A DNA stretch of 64,000 bases. Origin: Mesorhizobium waimense (GTDB lineage Bacteria > Pseudomonadota > Alphaproteobacteria > Rhizobiales > Rhizobiaceae). The notes below the pieces were generated by a model. The model saw nothing but the letters and a program-made list of their open reading frames with translations, was not told the origin of the DNA and did no database searches. Of this stretch, positions 16,268-23,995 are shown piece by piece; position 1 is the stretch's first letter; each line of letters starts with the position of its first letter. The stretch is from positions 467,252 to 531,251 of the forward strand of contig NZ_QZWZ01000002.1 of NCBI RefSeq assembly GCF_003601975.1, read 5' to 3'. The position numbers and the translations under genes are program-made.

Positions 16268-16905
16268 TATGGGATCATCACCAGCACGGGCGTTGCCGCC
16301 TCTAGCAGAACGTCCCTAGCTTCGCCGGTTGCGCAAATCACATGGGCCTCGCCAGTTTTCCTTGCGCGTTCGACCTTGCCGAAGAACTGTTCTCCGTCTC
16401 TTGTCCGACAAATAGACAGGACGCCAATCGCTGCCGGGTCAACGCTGTCCGAATGTCGAAACAGCACGACAGCATCATCCATAACCGATAGCGGGCCGGT
16501 CAGGGCTCGTATCTGCGCCCCGATGATTCGGCTGTTGCCATGAACCGTGATCGACGCTTGGGCGCGCTCGATCACCGCTTGCGGCAATGGCTTAGGGTCC
16601 GCGAGCTTTTCCATGATGCCGCGTTCGTCAATGATCGCGGCAAGCAATATGCTTGTAGATTGCTGATCCAGGTCAATCGAAACGCCTGAATGAACTAGAA
16701 CTTCGCTGATGGGCGCGCCTAGAAATCGTGCGATTTCGTTGGCTTCTTCCATCTTCATCTTGCGTTGTCCTGACAGCATCCGCGAAACAGCGGACGCATC
16801 AACACCAAGATGCCGTGCCAAGCCGCGAACGGACTTGCCCCCTTCTGCCAGCTTTTCGATGAACCAATCTTTATCGATGACTGGACGCTCCATAGTCTTT
16901 TGCAT
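16267..16905 (-). CDS. Phage lysogeny repressor (XRE HTH, S24-like C-terminus without catalytic Ser)
   Basis: 212 residues from ATG 16905 (GGAAAAG upstream; ATG 16893 is an alternative). Residues 20-60 form a helix-turn-helix (SVRGLARHLGVDASAVSRML, then KMEEANEIARFLG). The C-terminal half resembles the LexA/S24 fold (DDAVVLFRHSDSVDPAAIG, GEQFFGKVERA), but the usual GDSM nucleophile motif is not seen. It probably represses the leftward, sRNA and rightward promoters through the TGTTGCGA palindromes, one of which (16950-16968) precedes its own start. Divergent from the Cro-like gene, as in lambdoid immunity regions. Confidence 0.8.
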   Translation of the reverse strand: MQKTMERPVIDKDWFIEKLAEGGKSVRGLARHLGVDASAVSRMLSGQRKMKMEEANEIARFLGAPISEVLVHSGVSIDLDQQSTSILLAAIIDERGIMEKLADPKPLPQAVIERAQASITVHGNSRIIGAQIRALTGPLSVMDDAVVLFRHSDSVDPAAIGVLSICRTRDGEQFFGKVERARKTGEAHVICATGEARDVLLEAATPVLVMIP

Positions 16906-16949
16906 GCACTTTTCCGTATGCGAGATTGATAATCCCGCCGCATTGATAC

Positions 16950-16968
16950 CGTTGCACCTTTCGCAACA
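16950..16968. promoter_or_regulatory. Operator site upstream of repressor
   Basis: GTTGCAC-CTT-TCGCAAC (16951-16967) matches the phage operator arms, 45 bases before the repressor start, suggesting autoregulation. Confidence 0.6.
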
Positions 16969-17053
16969 AACGGCAAGACGGGCAAGGGAGGTAGCCCGGT
17001 ATGAGCCGTTTTGGTTAATCCAGCTTTTTTGGTTAACCCGGTGTTGAGATGCC

Positions 17054-17087
17054 TTGACGATGTGAAAATCGCAACGTACTGTTGTGA
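17054..17087 (+). promoter_or_regulatory. Rightward early promoter (PR) with operator
   Basis: TTGACG (17054-17059), 17 bases, TACTGT (17077-17082). Operator arms TCGCAAC and GTTGTGA (17069-17087) overlap the -10 box. The predicted start (about 17089) lies just before the AAGGAG of the Cro-like gene. Confidence 0.7.
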
Positions 17088-17114
17088 AACATGCATCAAA
17101 AGGAGACACCTCAC

Positions 17115-17339
17115 TTGGCGGAACCATGCAAAACTCCGTGGCAGAAAGTGCATGCGAAATTCGGCATGTCGCCGTCTCAGTTCGCGCGTGTCCTCAATCG
17201 GCACAGGTCCAAGATCAGCCGCGCGCTTAGCGACGAGAAAGGGCTGATCAGCGGCAAGGATCAGGAATTGATCATTCAAGCCGCCGCTGACCATAAGGTT
17301 CCGCTCACCTCTGACGATCTGACGCCGGAAGTTCAATGA
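17115..17339 (+). CDS. Cro-like HTH protein
   Basis: 74 residues from TTG 17115, chosen because AAGGAG (17099-17104) is well placed for it. The in-frame ATG at 17091 lies almost at the transcription start, so it would have no leader. The helix-turn-helix is KVHAKFGMSPSQFARVLNRH with HRSKISRALSDE. Divergent from the repressor and first in the rightward replication operon, it probably acts as Cro, switching off repressor synthesis at the shared operators. The stop overlaps the next ATG. Confidence 0.75.
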   Translation: MAEPCKTPWQKVHAKFGMSPSQFARVLNRHRSKISRALSDEKGLISGKDQELIIQAAADHKVPLTSDDLTPEVQ

Positions 17340-17554
17340 CCGGCGACACCAGGCCCATGACCATCGGGCAGCAGGCGGAATTCATCGATCAGATAGCCGC
17401 CCGTTGCGTTATGCGCGACGGCTCCGACGCGGTCGAGACGCACATGACGGTCACCAAGAAGGAAGCCGAGGATTTGCGCCTGATCGCCGCCCGGCTGCGC
17501 CGCATTGCGCCGCATGAGGACGCGATCAAGCACATGGTTACGGGGAGGCGGTAA
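17336..17554 (+). CDS. Hypothetical early phage protein
   Basis: 72 residues, ATGA overlap with the Cro-like gene. Helical and charged (TIGQQAEFIDQIAARCVMRD, TKKEAEDLRLIAARLRRIAP). No family recognised; its conserved-looking operon position supports it as a real gene. Confidence 0.6.
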   Translation: MTGDTRPMTIGQQAEFIDQIAARCVMRDGSDAVETHMTVTKKEAEDLRLIAARLRRIAPHEDAIKHMVTGRR

Positions 17555-17555
17555 C

Positions 17556-17849
17556 GTGGGATTTTTCAAGCAAGTCGAGGGTGAGGCGGCGATCGTCGTC
17601 ATCAAAGGCGTTTACAAGCAAGTCGATCTCTATGAGCGCGACGGCTTCCTATACGCAAAAACGGCGGGCGGCTTTGTCCGGTTGATGGCGGACGGCTCAA
17701 CTACCAAAGACCGCATGCGCCTGGATCACATGTCCTGGAACGGCGCACTTTGCCGCGACGGCATGGGCCGGCTCTGCACGTCCGAGGCGTCGGGCGCGAA
17801 GTCGCTTGAAGCTCCCAAGGCGCAACTCCTGCTCGGCGCGCCAGACTGA
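17556..17849 (+). CDS. Hypothetical early phage protein
   Basis: 97 residues from GTG 17556, preceded by GGGGAGG. Beta-rich (GEAAIVVIKGVYKQVDLYER, DGFLYAKTAGGFVRLMADG), with a positively charged middle and a short C-terminus. The stop overlaps the helicase ATG. No known family; possibly a small nucleic-acid-binding subunit. Confidence 0.65.
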   Translation: MGFFKQVEGEAAIVVIKGVYKQVDLYERDGFLYAKTAGGFVRLMADGSTTKDRMRLDHMSWNGALCRDGMGRLCTSEASGAKSLEAPKAQLLLGAPD

Positions 17850-19330
17850 TGATCCAGCTTCGCCCTGATCAGGAAGACGTGCGGGCAAAGCTCCGGGTGG
17901 CGCTGCGTTCGTCGGCGGCCGTCCTGGTCTATGCGCCGACCGGCTTCGGCAAGACGGTGCTTGCGGCGGCGCTGATCAAGCTGATCATTGCGGCGGGCAA
18001 GCGCGTGATCTTCTGCGTTCACCGTGTCGATCTGATCACTCAAACGGCCAAGACCTTTGAGAAGTTCGGTATCCCGTTTTCCTACATCGCGGCCGGCTAT
18101 CACTTCAACCCGTATCACAAGGTCTTCATCGCCTCTATCGCAACGCTGAAAAACCGGCTCGGGAAGATCCCCGCCGATTACATCATGGTGGATGAGGCGC
18201 ACCTGAGTGCGGCGAGCGGATGGGCTGCGGTCGCTCTGCACTACAAGGAAATGCTCGCAAGGCTGATTGGCCTGACGGGATCGCCTGAGCGCCTGGATGG
18301 GAAGCCGCTCGGCGACGTGTGGGATACGATGGTCATGGGGCCGTCCGTCCGTTGGCTGATCGACAATGGGCACCTCTCGAAATATCGGGCCTTCGCTCCT
18401 GCCGGTCTTGATCTGTCGGGCGTTCACACGCGCAACGGCGACTATGTGGCATCGGAGATCGATGACTTAATGTCGGGCAGGGCGGTGCTGGCCGGCGCGG
18501 TGCGGCACTGGCGCAAGTTCGCGAGAGGCAAGCGCACCATTGCCTTTTCGCCGTCGATCATTCGAAGCGAGCAACTCGCAGCTGAGTTCCGCGCGAACGG
18601 TGTCATGGCCGTGGCGCTCGATGGCAACACGCCGCAAGAGGATCGCCGCTCGGCGTTCGTTGGCTTCGCCGACCGGCAAATTGATGTGATCGTGAATTGC
18701 GCGCTGTTCTGCGAGGGCTTCGATCTCGCCGCCCAGGTCGATCGCGACGTGACGATTGAGGCGGTGTTGCAATACTCGCCGACGCAATCGCTGGCGAAGC
18801 ACCTACAACAACTCGGGCGCGGGCTGCGCAAGAAGCCAGAGCCGGCAATCCTTCTCGATCTGGTCGGCAACCTTGGCCGTCACGGGTTGCCGGATGAGGA
18901 GCGCGAATGGTCGCTTGAGGGGCGCAAGAAAGCGGATCGCGGCGAGGGCGTACTCATCTGCAAAGAGTGTTTCTATTCGCACGCGCCCGCTCCGCAATGC
19001 CCTGACTGCGGCTTTGTCTATCCGGTCAGAAAGAATGATGGCGCTGGCATGGGTCGCCTTCTCGATGAGGTCGAGGGCGAGCTTGAGGAGGTCGACCTTG
19101 AGACGGTTCGCCGTGAGCGGAAGCGGCGACACGATGAGGAAGCTCGCCAGTTGGCGGCTGATATCATCGACGGGCGAACCGACGATCTCGACGCCGGCAT
19201 CAAGAAGCAGCTGAAAATCCTACTCGAAACGACAACGGCGAAAAGGTCGAAGTCGCCCGCGAAATGGGCGGCTCACGTTCTCACGGCGAGGCTTGCGAAA
19301 AAGGCGGAAAGGTACGGGGACCAACGATGA
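17849..19330 (+). CDS. Phage SF2 DNA helicase with zinc ribbon
   Basis: 493 residues. Motif I is APTGFGKT (29-36), motif II VDEAH (about 110), then LTGSPERLDGK; motif VI is QLGRGLRKKP in the second RecA-like domain. A zinc ribbon (CKECFYSHAPAPQCPDCGF) follows, and then a charged helical tail. This is the UvrB/RecG-like SF2 layout (DEAD/DEAH superfamily) common in phage replication modules, expected to unwind or remodel DNA at the phage origin. Overlapping stop/start codons join it to the neighbours on both sides. Confidence 0.88.
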   Translation: MIQLRPDQEDVRAKLRVALRSSAAVLVYAPTGFGKTVLAAALIKLIIAAGKRVIFCVHRVDLITQTAKTFEKFGIPFSYIAAGYHFNPYHKVFIASIATLKNRLGKIPADYIMVDEAHLSAASGWAAVALHYKEMLARLIGLTGSPERLDGKPLGDVWDTMVMGPSVRWLIDNGHLSKYRAFAPAGLDLSGVHTRNGDYVASEIDDLMSGRAVLAGAVRHWRKFARGKRTIAFSPSIIRSEQLAAEFRANGVMAVALDGNTPQEDRRSAFVGFADRQIDVIVNCALFCEGFDLAAQVDRDVTIEAVLQYSPTQSLAKHLQQLGRGLRKKPEPAILLDLVGNLGRHGLPDEEREWSLEGRKKADRGEGVLICKECFYSHAPAPQCPDCGFVYPVRKNDGAGMGRLLDEVEGELEEVDLETVRRERKRRHDEEARQLAADIIDGRTDDLDAGIKKQLKILLETTTAKRSKSPAKWAAHVLTARLAKKAERYGDQR

Positions 19331-19677
19331 TGATGAGCCATTCAACACTCAAACTTTCACCGATTAACTGCCCGTGCTGCCAACAGCACGTGGCGGTTCC
19401 TACGCTCGCGATCGTGGTTGACCGCTACAAGGTCACGCCGCTTGAGGCGCGCATTCTCGGTGCGGTCTGGAAGGGCAAGGGAATGCCCGTCATGACCGAA
19501 AGAATTTTTGACGCGATGTACGCTGATGACCCCGATGGCGGGCCGTCGCCGACGCGCATGTATGCCGCTTTCAAGGTGGCGCTCTGCCACCTTCGGGCTC
19601 GCTTGGCCGGGTCCGGTATCACCGTCGAAAACGTGGGGTATCGCCAAGGGTATCGCCTCATCCTGGGAGTTCATTGA
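19327..19677 (+). CDS. CPCC plus winged-helix protein, copy 1
   Basis: 116 residues; ATG 19327 overlaps the helicase stop, and nearby ATGs (19330 is out of frame only in numbering terms; 19333 in frame) could also serve. The N-terminus has INCPCCQQHVAVP, a possible zinc knuckle. The rest matches an OmpR/PhoB-type DNA-binding winged helix (VTPLEARILGAVWKGKGMPV, AFKVALCHLRARLAGSG, ENVGYRQGYRLIL) without a receiver domain. It shares YADDPDGGP with the gene at 21907, so they are paralogues. Possible role: transcription or replication regulator in the operon. Confidence 0.7.
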   Translation: MMMSHSTLKLSPINCPCCQQHVAVPTLAIVVDRYKVTPLEARILGAVWKGKGMPVMTERIFDAMYADDPDGGPSPTRMYAAFKVALCHLRARLAGSGITVENVGYRQGYRLILGVH

Positions 19678-19678
19678 A

Positions 19679-20179
19679 ATGGCCGGCTCACTCAACAAGG
19701 TCACGCTGATTGGCAACCTCGGCGCTGATCCCGACATCAAGAATTTGAACAGCGGCAACTCTGTCGCGAACTTCTCGCTGGCCACGTCCGAAAGCTGGAA
19801 GGACAAGAACACGGGCGAAAAGAAAGAGGTGACGCAGTGGCATCGTTGCGTTGTCTGGAATGACGGCTTGATCGGCGTCATCGAAAAGTACGTCAAGAAG
19901 GGCAGCAAGGTCTACGTCGAGGGCGAGTTGCAAACCCGCACATGGGAAAAGGATGGCGTCACGCACTACGCGACTGAGGTTGTCCTGACCGGCTTCGACG
20001 CCAAGCTGATCCTTCTCGGCGATGGCGGCGGCGGTGCTCGCCCCGATCAGAACGGCAACACAGACAGGCCGGGCAACAAGGGCGGCGGCTACGGCGCGCA
20101 ATCGGGCGGCGCGGCGCGGAACGGCGAGGGCTCTAACCAGTCTTCGTCGCGTCAGCTTGACGACGAAATCCCGTTCTGA
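19679..20179 (+). CDS. ssb: Single-stranded DNA-binding protein
   Basis: 166 residues; the ATG follows the previous stop by one base. The OB fold covers residues 4-110 (LNKVTLIGNLGADPDIKNLN, VTQWHRCVVW, YVKKGSKVYVEGELQTRTWE). A Gly/Asn-rich flexible linker leads to the acidic tip DDEIPF, which recruits partner proteins. Typical bacterial-type SSB of phage origin, needed for replication and for RecT-dependent recombination. Confidence 0.95.
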   Translation: MAGSLNKVTLIGNLGADPDIKNLNSGNSVANFSLATSESWKDKNTGEKKEVTQWHRCVVWNDGLIGVIEKYVKKGSKVYVEGELQTRTWEKDGVTHYATEVVLTGFDAKLILLGDGGGGARPDQNGNTDRPGNKGGGYGAQSGGAARNGEGSNQSSSRQLDDEIPF

Positions 20180-20185
20180 GGTGCG

Positions 20186-20542
20186 ATGATGGGCGTCTAC
20201 GTTGACGACATGAAAGCGCCGTTCGGCAACATGGTTATGTGCCACATGTGGGCCGATACTGACGATGAGCTTTTGACGATGGCCGACAAGATCGGCGTCC
20301 AGAGGAAATGGATACAGGGGCATCAGACGCTTTCCTTTGGGAAGTATCGCAATGCCAGTTGGGTCCATTTCGATATTGCCATGAGCAAGCGAGCGCTCGC
20401 GGTGAAGGCCGGCGCAATCGAGACAGATAGGTTTGGCCCGCTGGAGCATACGGCCAAGCTTGCGATTGCTTCGGGCATACCGGAGCGGATCACCTATGGC
20501 GAGAAGCGGTTGGCGATGGTTGCCGACTGTCGGGCTCGCTGA
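20186..20542 (+). CDS. DUF4031 family phage protein
   Basis: 118 residues. VYVDDMKAPFGNMVMCHMWA, ADTDDELLTMADKIGV, HFDIAMSKRALAVKAGAIE match the DUF4031 family, small proteins of unknown function common in phages and actinobacteria. GAGG precedes the ATG. It lies between ssb and a VRR-NUC nuclease, so a role in DNA metabolism is inferred. Confidence 0.8.
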   Translation: MMGVYVDDMKAPFGNMVMCHMWADTDDELLTMADKIGVQRKWIQGHQTLSFGKYRNASWVHFDIAMSKRALAVKAGAIETDRFGPLEHTAKLAIASGIPERITYGEKRLAMVADCRAR

Positions 20543-20934
20543 TGGCTGAGGGCGATCTCATGCGCCGGCTGCAAAAGCTCGCGTCCTCTCTCGGGGCGCG
20601 GCTTTTCAGGCAGCAAGTCGGCATGGCCTGGGTAGGCAAGGTCGAGCGCGGGCCGGGTCATTTCCGGCTTGCGGCCGGCGATGTCGTGATCCGCAACGCT
20701 CGCCCGTTCCATGCCGGGTTTGAAGGTATGTCCGATCTTGGCGGCTGGGTTCCTGTCGAGATCACTCACGACATGATCGGCTCAACCGTCGCCGTTTACG
20801 CTCAGGTCGAGGTGAAGGAAAACGGCAGGCCGACGAAGGAACAAACCGCGTGGGTCGATGCGGTCAACAATGCTGGCGGCAGGGCGGGTGTTGCCCGCAA
20901 CGAAGCGGACCTAAATCAAATCCTCTGGCGCTGA
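20542..20934 (+). CDS. VRR-NUC family nuclease
   Basis: 130 residues, ATG overlapping the previous stop. The PD-(D/E)XK core is visible as GMSDLGGW, then VEVKENGRPTKEQTAWVDAV and NNAGGRAGVARNEADL, matching stand-alone phage VRR-NUC proteins. These are thought to act as structure-specific nucleases, for example on Holliday junctions. It closes the first section of the replication operon; a new regulated promoter region follows. Confidence 0.88.
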   Translation: MAEGDLMRRLQKLASSLGARLFRQQVGMAWVGKVERGPGHFRLAAGDVVIRNARPFHAGFEGMSDLGGWVPVEITHDMIGSTVAVYAQVEVKENGRPTKEQTAWVDAVNNAGGRAGVARNEADLNQILWR

Positions 20935-20953
20935 CCGCCTCCTAAGATTTTAT

Positions 20954-20983
20954 GCAAATCGTCGGCAAGCTCTTGCGATTTGC
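20954..20983. repeat. Inverted repeat before primase gene
   Basis: GCAAATCG (20954-20961) and CGATTTGC (20976-20983) form a perfect 8-bp inverted repeat with a 14-base loop in the gap before the primase gene. No T tract follows. It could be a binding site or an origin-proximal element. Confidence 0.45.
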
Positions 20984-20992
20984 TCAACGCTA

Positions 20993-21011
20993 TGTTGTGA
21001 TATTCGCAACA
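20993..21011. promoter_or_regulatory. Phage operator upstream of primase gene
   Basis: TGTTGTGATATTCGCAACA fits the same 19-bp palindrome (one change in the left arm), 27 bases before the primase ATG. The second half of the replication operon thus seems to have its own repressor-controlled promoter, though clear -35/-10 boxes were not found. Confidence 0.65.
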
Positions 21012-21037
21012 GGCAAATCAGTGTAGGGAATTGCAAA

Positions 21038-21910
21038 ATGGCCAACGATGTCGAGCGCATACGGCGCGAGGTTTCCCTACCTGCCACGGCTGAAAGCTTC
21101 GGCGTCAGACTTGAGGAAGACGGCAAAGAGCGGGTGGCTTGCTGCCCGTTCCACGCCGACAACACCGCGTCTTTTACGATCTTCACGGGCAACGATCACG
21201 TCGAGCGCTTCCACTGCTTCGGCTGCGGTGAGCGTGGCGACGTGCTCGACTTTGTTCAAGGGATCAAGGGCGTCGATCTCAAGGAAGCGATCCGCATTCT
21301 CGGCGGCGGCAAGGCTGGCCCAAACATCACGCCGCGCAAGGTCGAGGCGAGGGACGTTTACGCGGGGATCGTGCCGCTACATCCTGCCGGTGAGATCGTC
21401 GTCGGGCGCAAGGTCACGCTCTACAACCCGAAGCGCGCCGACACTGACCGCGAATGGGGGTCGTTCGCCCCGTCGATGGTGTTCCCGTACTCCCGCGCAG
21501 ATGGGTCGCTGATCGGCTATGTGCTGCGCCACGATCTACCAGACGGCGGCAAGGAAACGCCCATGGTGATGTGGGTGCGTCTGCCGAACGGCAAAGAATG
21601 CTGGTCCCGCTTCCCGTTTCCCAGGCCGCGCCCGCTCTACGGGCTTATGTCGCTTCGCGATGGGCAAGTGATCGTGGTCGAGGGCGAGAAATGCCGCGAT
21701 AAGCTGGCGTCCGCCAGCGGGCGCAATGTCGTGACCTGGCCGGGGGGGACCTACGGGATTAACCATGTGGATTGGTCGCCGCTCGCCGGGCGCTCGGCGG
21801 TGATCTGGCCGGATGACGATGAGCCCGGCCTGAAGACTGCCGGCGAGATCGCCGGGCTCCTGACGGGGCTGGGCTGTTCGGTCAAGATGATGCTGAGGGC
21901 CGCACAATGA
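21038..21910 (+). CDS. Phage DNA primase (CHC2 zinc finger and Toprim)
   Basis: 290 residues. The N-terminal DnaG-type zinc finger is ACCPFHADNTASFTI followed by FHCFGCGERGDVLDFVQ. The Toprim part has IVVVEGEKCRDKL and AVIWPDDDEPG. It lacks the helicase-binding tail of DnaG, as usual for phage primases that work with a separate helicase/ATPase, here the VapE-type gene just downstream. The stop overlaps the next ATG. Confidence 0.88.
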   Translation: MANDVERIRREVSLPATAESFGVRLEEDGKERVACCPFHADNTASFTIFTGNDHVERFHCFGCGERGDVLDFVQGIKGVDLKEAIRILGGGKAGPNITPRKVEARDVYAGIVPLHPAGEIVVGRKVTLYNPKRADTDREWGSFAPSMVFPYSRADGSLIGYVLRHDLPDGGKETPMVMWVRLPNGKECWSRFPFPRPRPLYGLMSLRDGQVIVVEGEKCRDKLASASGRNVVTWPGGTYGINHVDWSPLAGRSAVIWPDDDEPGLKTAGEIAGLLTGLGCSVKMMLRAAQ

Positions 21911-22239
21911 GCGCTTGTCCTTGCTGCGGCTTCCGTGAAGGAACCGGAAGCCCGGTCGAGATCGGGAAGACGATCCGTCTGACGCGCAAAGAGCGGGCGC
22001 TGTTCGCTATCTTCGCCGGCAACTTCGGCAAATTCCTTTCGGCGGGCGAGATCGTTGATGTGCTGTACGCCGACGATCCCGATGGCGGGCCTGAAATGGC
22101 AGAGAATAGCCTGTCAGTCGGCATGCGGAATTTCAAAGAGAAGATACGCGCTCGCGGTCTCGACATCGACGTGAAGCTTGGACGCGGCGGCGGTCGCCGC
22201 ATGACTTGGGCCAAGACCGGGCGCGCTGCCAAGAAATGA
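21907..22239 (+). CDS. CPCC plus winged-helix protein, copy 2
   Basis: 110 residues, ATGA overlap with the primase. SACPCCGFREG at the N-terminus, then a winged-helix core (LTRKERALFAIFAGNFGKFL, SAGEIVDVLYADDPDGGP, LSVGMRNFKEKIRARG) and a basic tail. Paralogue of the gene at 19327 (shared YADDPDGGP). It sits between primase and VapE-type ATPase, suggesting a role tied to replication initiation or operon control. Confidence 0.7.
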   Translation: MSACPCCGFREGTGSPVEIGKTIRLTRKERALFAIFAGNFGKFLSAGEIVDVLYADDPDGGPEMAENSLSVGMRNFKEKIRARGLDIDVKLGRGGGRRMTWAKTGRAAKK

Positions 22240-23750
22240 CTTATTCATTTTCAGATTGGCAGGAAGGCAAGCAGCCTAAGAAGGGGTGGGACTGCGCCGA
22301 CGCGATCGATGACGGCTGGTCGAAGGATCAGCTTGACGCCTTCATGCGCGCTACCGCTCGGCCATGGTCGCCGCCGCAACAGAAACCGGCAGGCGAGGCC
22401 GCTGAGCGCGTTCCGCCCGCCGCCGGCCCTGCCAAGCCCGTTGCAGAGGCCCGCACGGTGGAGCAGGCCCAGCCCGCGACCGTGACCCAGCTGCACACGC
22501 GCAAGACGGTCAAGGCTGACGATAGCTGGCAGCTTGGCCTGATCTGCAATGAGGAAGGCAAGATCAAGCCGGGCGCTACCAAGAATTGGGCGCTGTTCCT
22601 CGAAAACCATCCCGAAACGGTCGACGTGTTCGCCTTCGATGCCTTCAAACTGCGCGTCATGCTGATGCGCGCGCCGCCGTGGGCGGGGAAGGGTTCGGCC
22701 TGGGAGCCGCGCGCCGTCCAGGATCGCGACTACAGCGAGGCGGTCATGTGGCTGGAAGGGCGGTACATGACGCCCAAGGCGTCGAACATAGCGGCGGTGA
22801 TCCAGACCGTCGCGGAACATTCGAGCTTCGACCGGCTGACTGAATACCTTGAAGGCCTGGCCTGGGACGGCAAGCAGCGCGTGAAGCGGTTCGCCAACGA
22901 TTACCTCGGGTGCCTCGGCGACACCTATGCGCCGATCGTGAGCGAACGTTGGCTGATCTCCAGCGTCGCGCGCGGGCTCAAGCCTGGCTGCAAGGTCGAC
23001 ACGATGCCGATCCTTGAAGGGCCGCAAGGCTTGCGCAAGTCGACTGCTATCAGGGCTCTTTATGGCGACGAGTTTTTTAGCGACAACCTGTCGGATATCG
23101 GCTCCAAAGACGCGATAATGGAACTGCAAGGCGTATGGGGTCTTGAGGTCGCTGAAATGCACCGCTTCTCAGCCGCCGAAACCAGCGCGGTCAAAAAATT
23201 CCTGCCTCGGCAGATTGACCGGTTCCGCCCGCCATATGGCCGGTCCGTCATTGAAGCGCCTCGCCGCGTGGTGATGGCCGGGACCATCAACCCGGAAGGC
23301 AATCCGTATCTGCATGATCCAACCGGTGCGCGCCGGTTCTGGCCGCTCGAATGCCGCAAGATCGATATCGACGCGATCCACCGCGACCGTGATCAGATTT
23401 GGGCTGAGGCTGTGGCGCTGTTCAAGAGCGGCGCGCAATGGTGGATCAAGGAAGACGAGACCCCGACAGTAGAGGCAGAGCAGGAAAAGCGCACCGATGT
23501 CGACGTATGGGTCAGCCACATCGCGCCGATGCTCAAGACAAGAACGTCAGTCACTCAGTTGGAAATTTTCGAGACGCTCGGCATCCTGAAAAAGGATGCT
23601 GACCGGCGTCATTCCGATCGCGTCGGGCGGATCATGAAAAAGCTTGGATGGCAAGCTGAGCGCGACCGCAAGGATGGCGAAGACAGGACGATCTACCGGA
23701 GCGGCAAGCCTGACTTGCTGACCTATGCCGACGAGAAAATGGATTGGTGA
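22236..23750 (+). CDS. VapE-family P-loop ATPase / replication helicase
   Basis: 504 residues from ATG 22236, which overlaps the previous stop. After a Pro/Ala-rich linker (about 45-90), the core shows YLEGLAWDGKQR, LISSVARGLKPGCKVDTMPI, a P-loop EGPQGLRKST, then LEVAEMHRF and GTINPEGNPYLHDPTGARRF. This is the virulence-associated-E/SF3-like family found in phages and phage satellites, where it works with a primase as replicative helicase. The C-terminus has a winged-helix-like stretch (RIMKKLGWQAERDRK). Confidence 0.88.
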   Translation: MTYSFSDWQEGKQPKKGWDCADAIDDGWSKDQLDAFMRATARPWSPPQQKPAGEAAERVPPAAGPAKPVAEARTVEQAQPATVTQLHTRKTVKADDSWQLGLICNEEGKIKPGATKNWALFLENHPETVDVFAFDAFKLRVMLMRAPPWAGKGSAWEPRAVQDRDYSEAVMWLEGRYMTPKASNIAAVIQTVAEHSSFDRLTEYLEGLAWDGKQRVKRFANDYLGCLGDTYAPIVSERWLISSVARGLKPGCKVDTMPILEGPQGLRKSTAIRALYGDEFFSDNLSDIGSKDAIMELQGVWGLEVAEMHRFSAAETSAVKKFLPRQIDRFRPPYGRSVIEAPRRVVMAGTINPEGNPYLHDPTGARRFWPLECRKIDIDAIHRDRDQIWAEAVALFKSGAQWWIKEDETPTVEAEQEKRTDVDVWVSHIAPMLKTRTSVTQLEIFETLGILKKDADRRHSDRVGRIMKKLGWQAERDRKDGEDRTIYRSGKPDLLTYADEKMDW

Positions 23751-23751
23751 A

Positions 23752-23961
23752 ATGAAAGAGCCGCGCCCGGCTCATTCCGGTCGCGGCCCCGTCACCGTGA
23801 TTTGCCTCATTTCGCCGGGTTCATGGTCCCGATACCCCATGCGCGGCCCGACGCCGATCCCCTCGGACGATGACGGCCATTTTCAACCAATCTCTCACGA
23901 TGCGATTGGCAAGGAGTTCCGCGCGGGGGTGTTCGATGCCGCCAACTATTGCCGGGGATAG
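23752..23961 (+). CDS. Hypothetical small phage protein
   Basis: 69 residues, starting one base after the VapE stop. Pro/Ser/Gly-rich N-terminus (EPRPAHSGRGPVTVICLISP), no membrane segment, one Cys pair. The position between ATPase and endolysin suggests co-transcription. The ribosome site is weak, so confidence is moderate. Confidence 0.45.
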   Translation: MKEPRPAHSGRGPVTVICLISPGSWSRYPMRGPTPIPSDDDGHFQPISHDAIGKEFRAGVFDAANYCRG

Positions 23962-23995
23962 TTGTCGAGCTTCACACCCAACGGGGATTGACACT

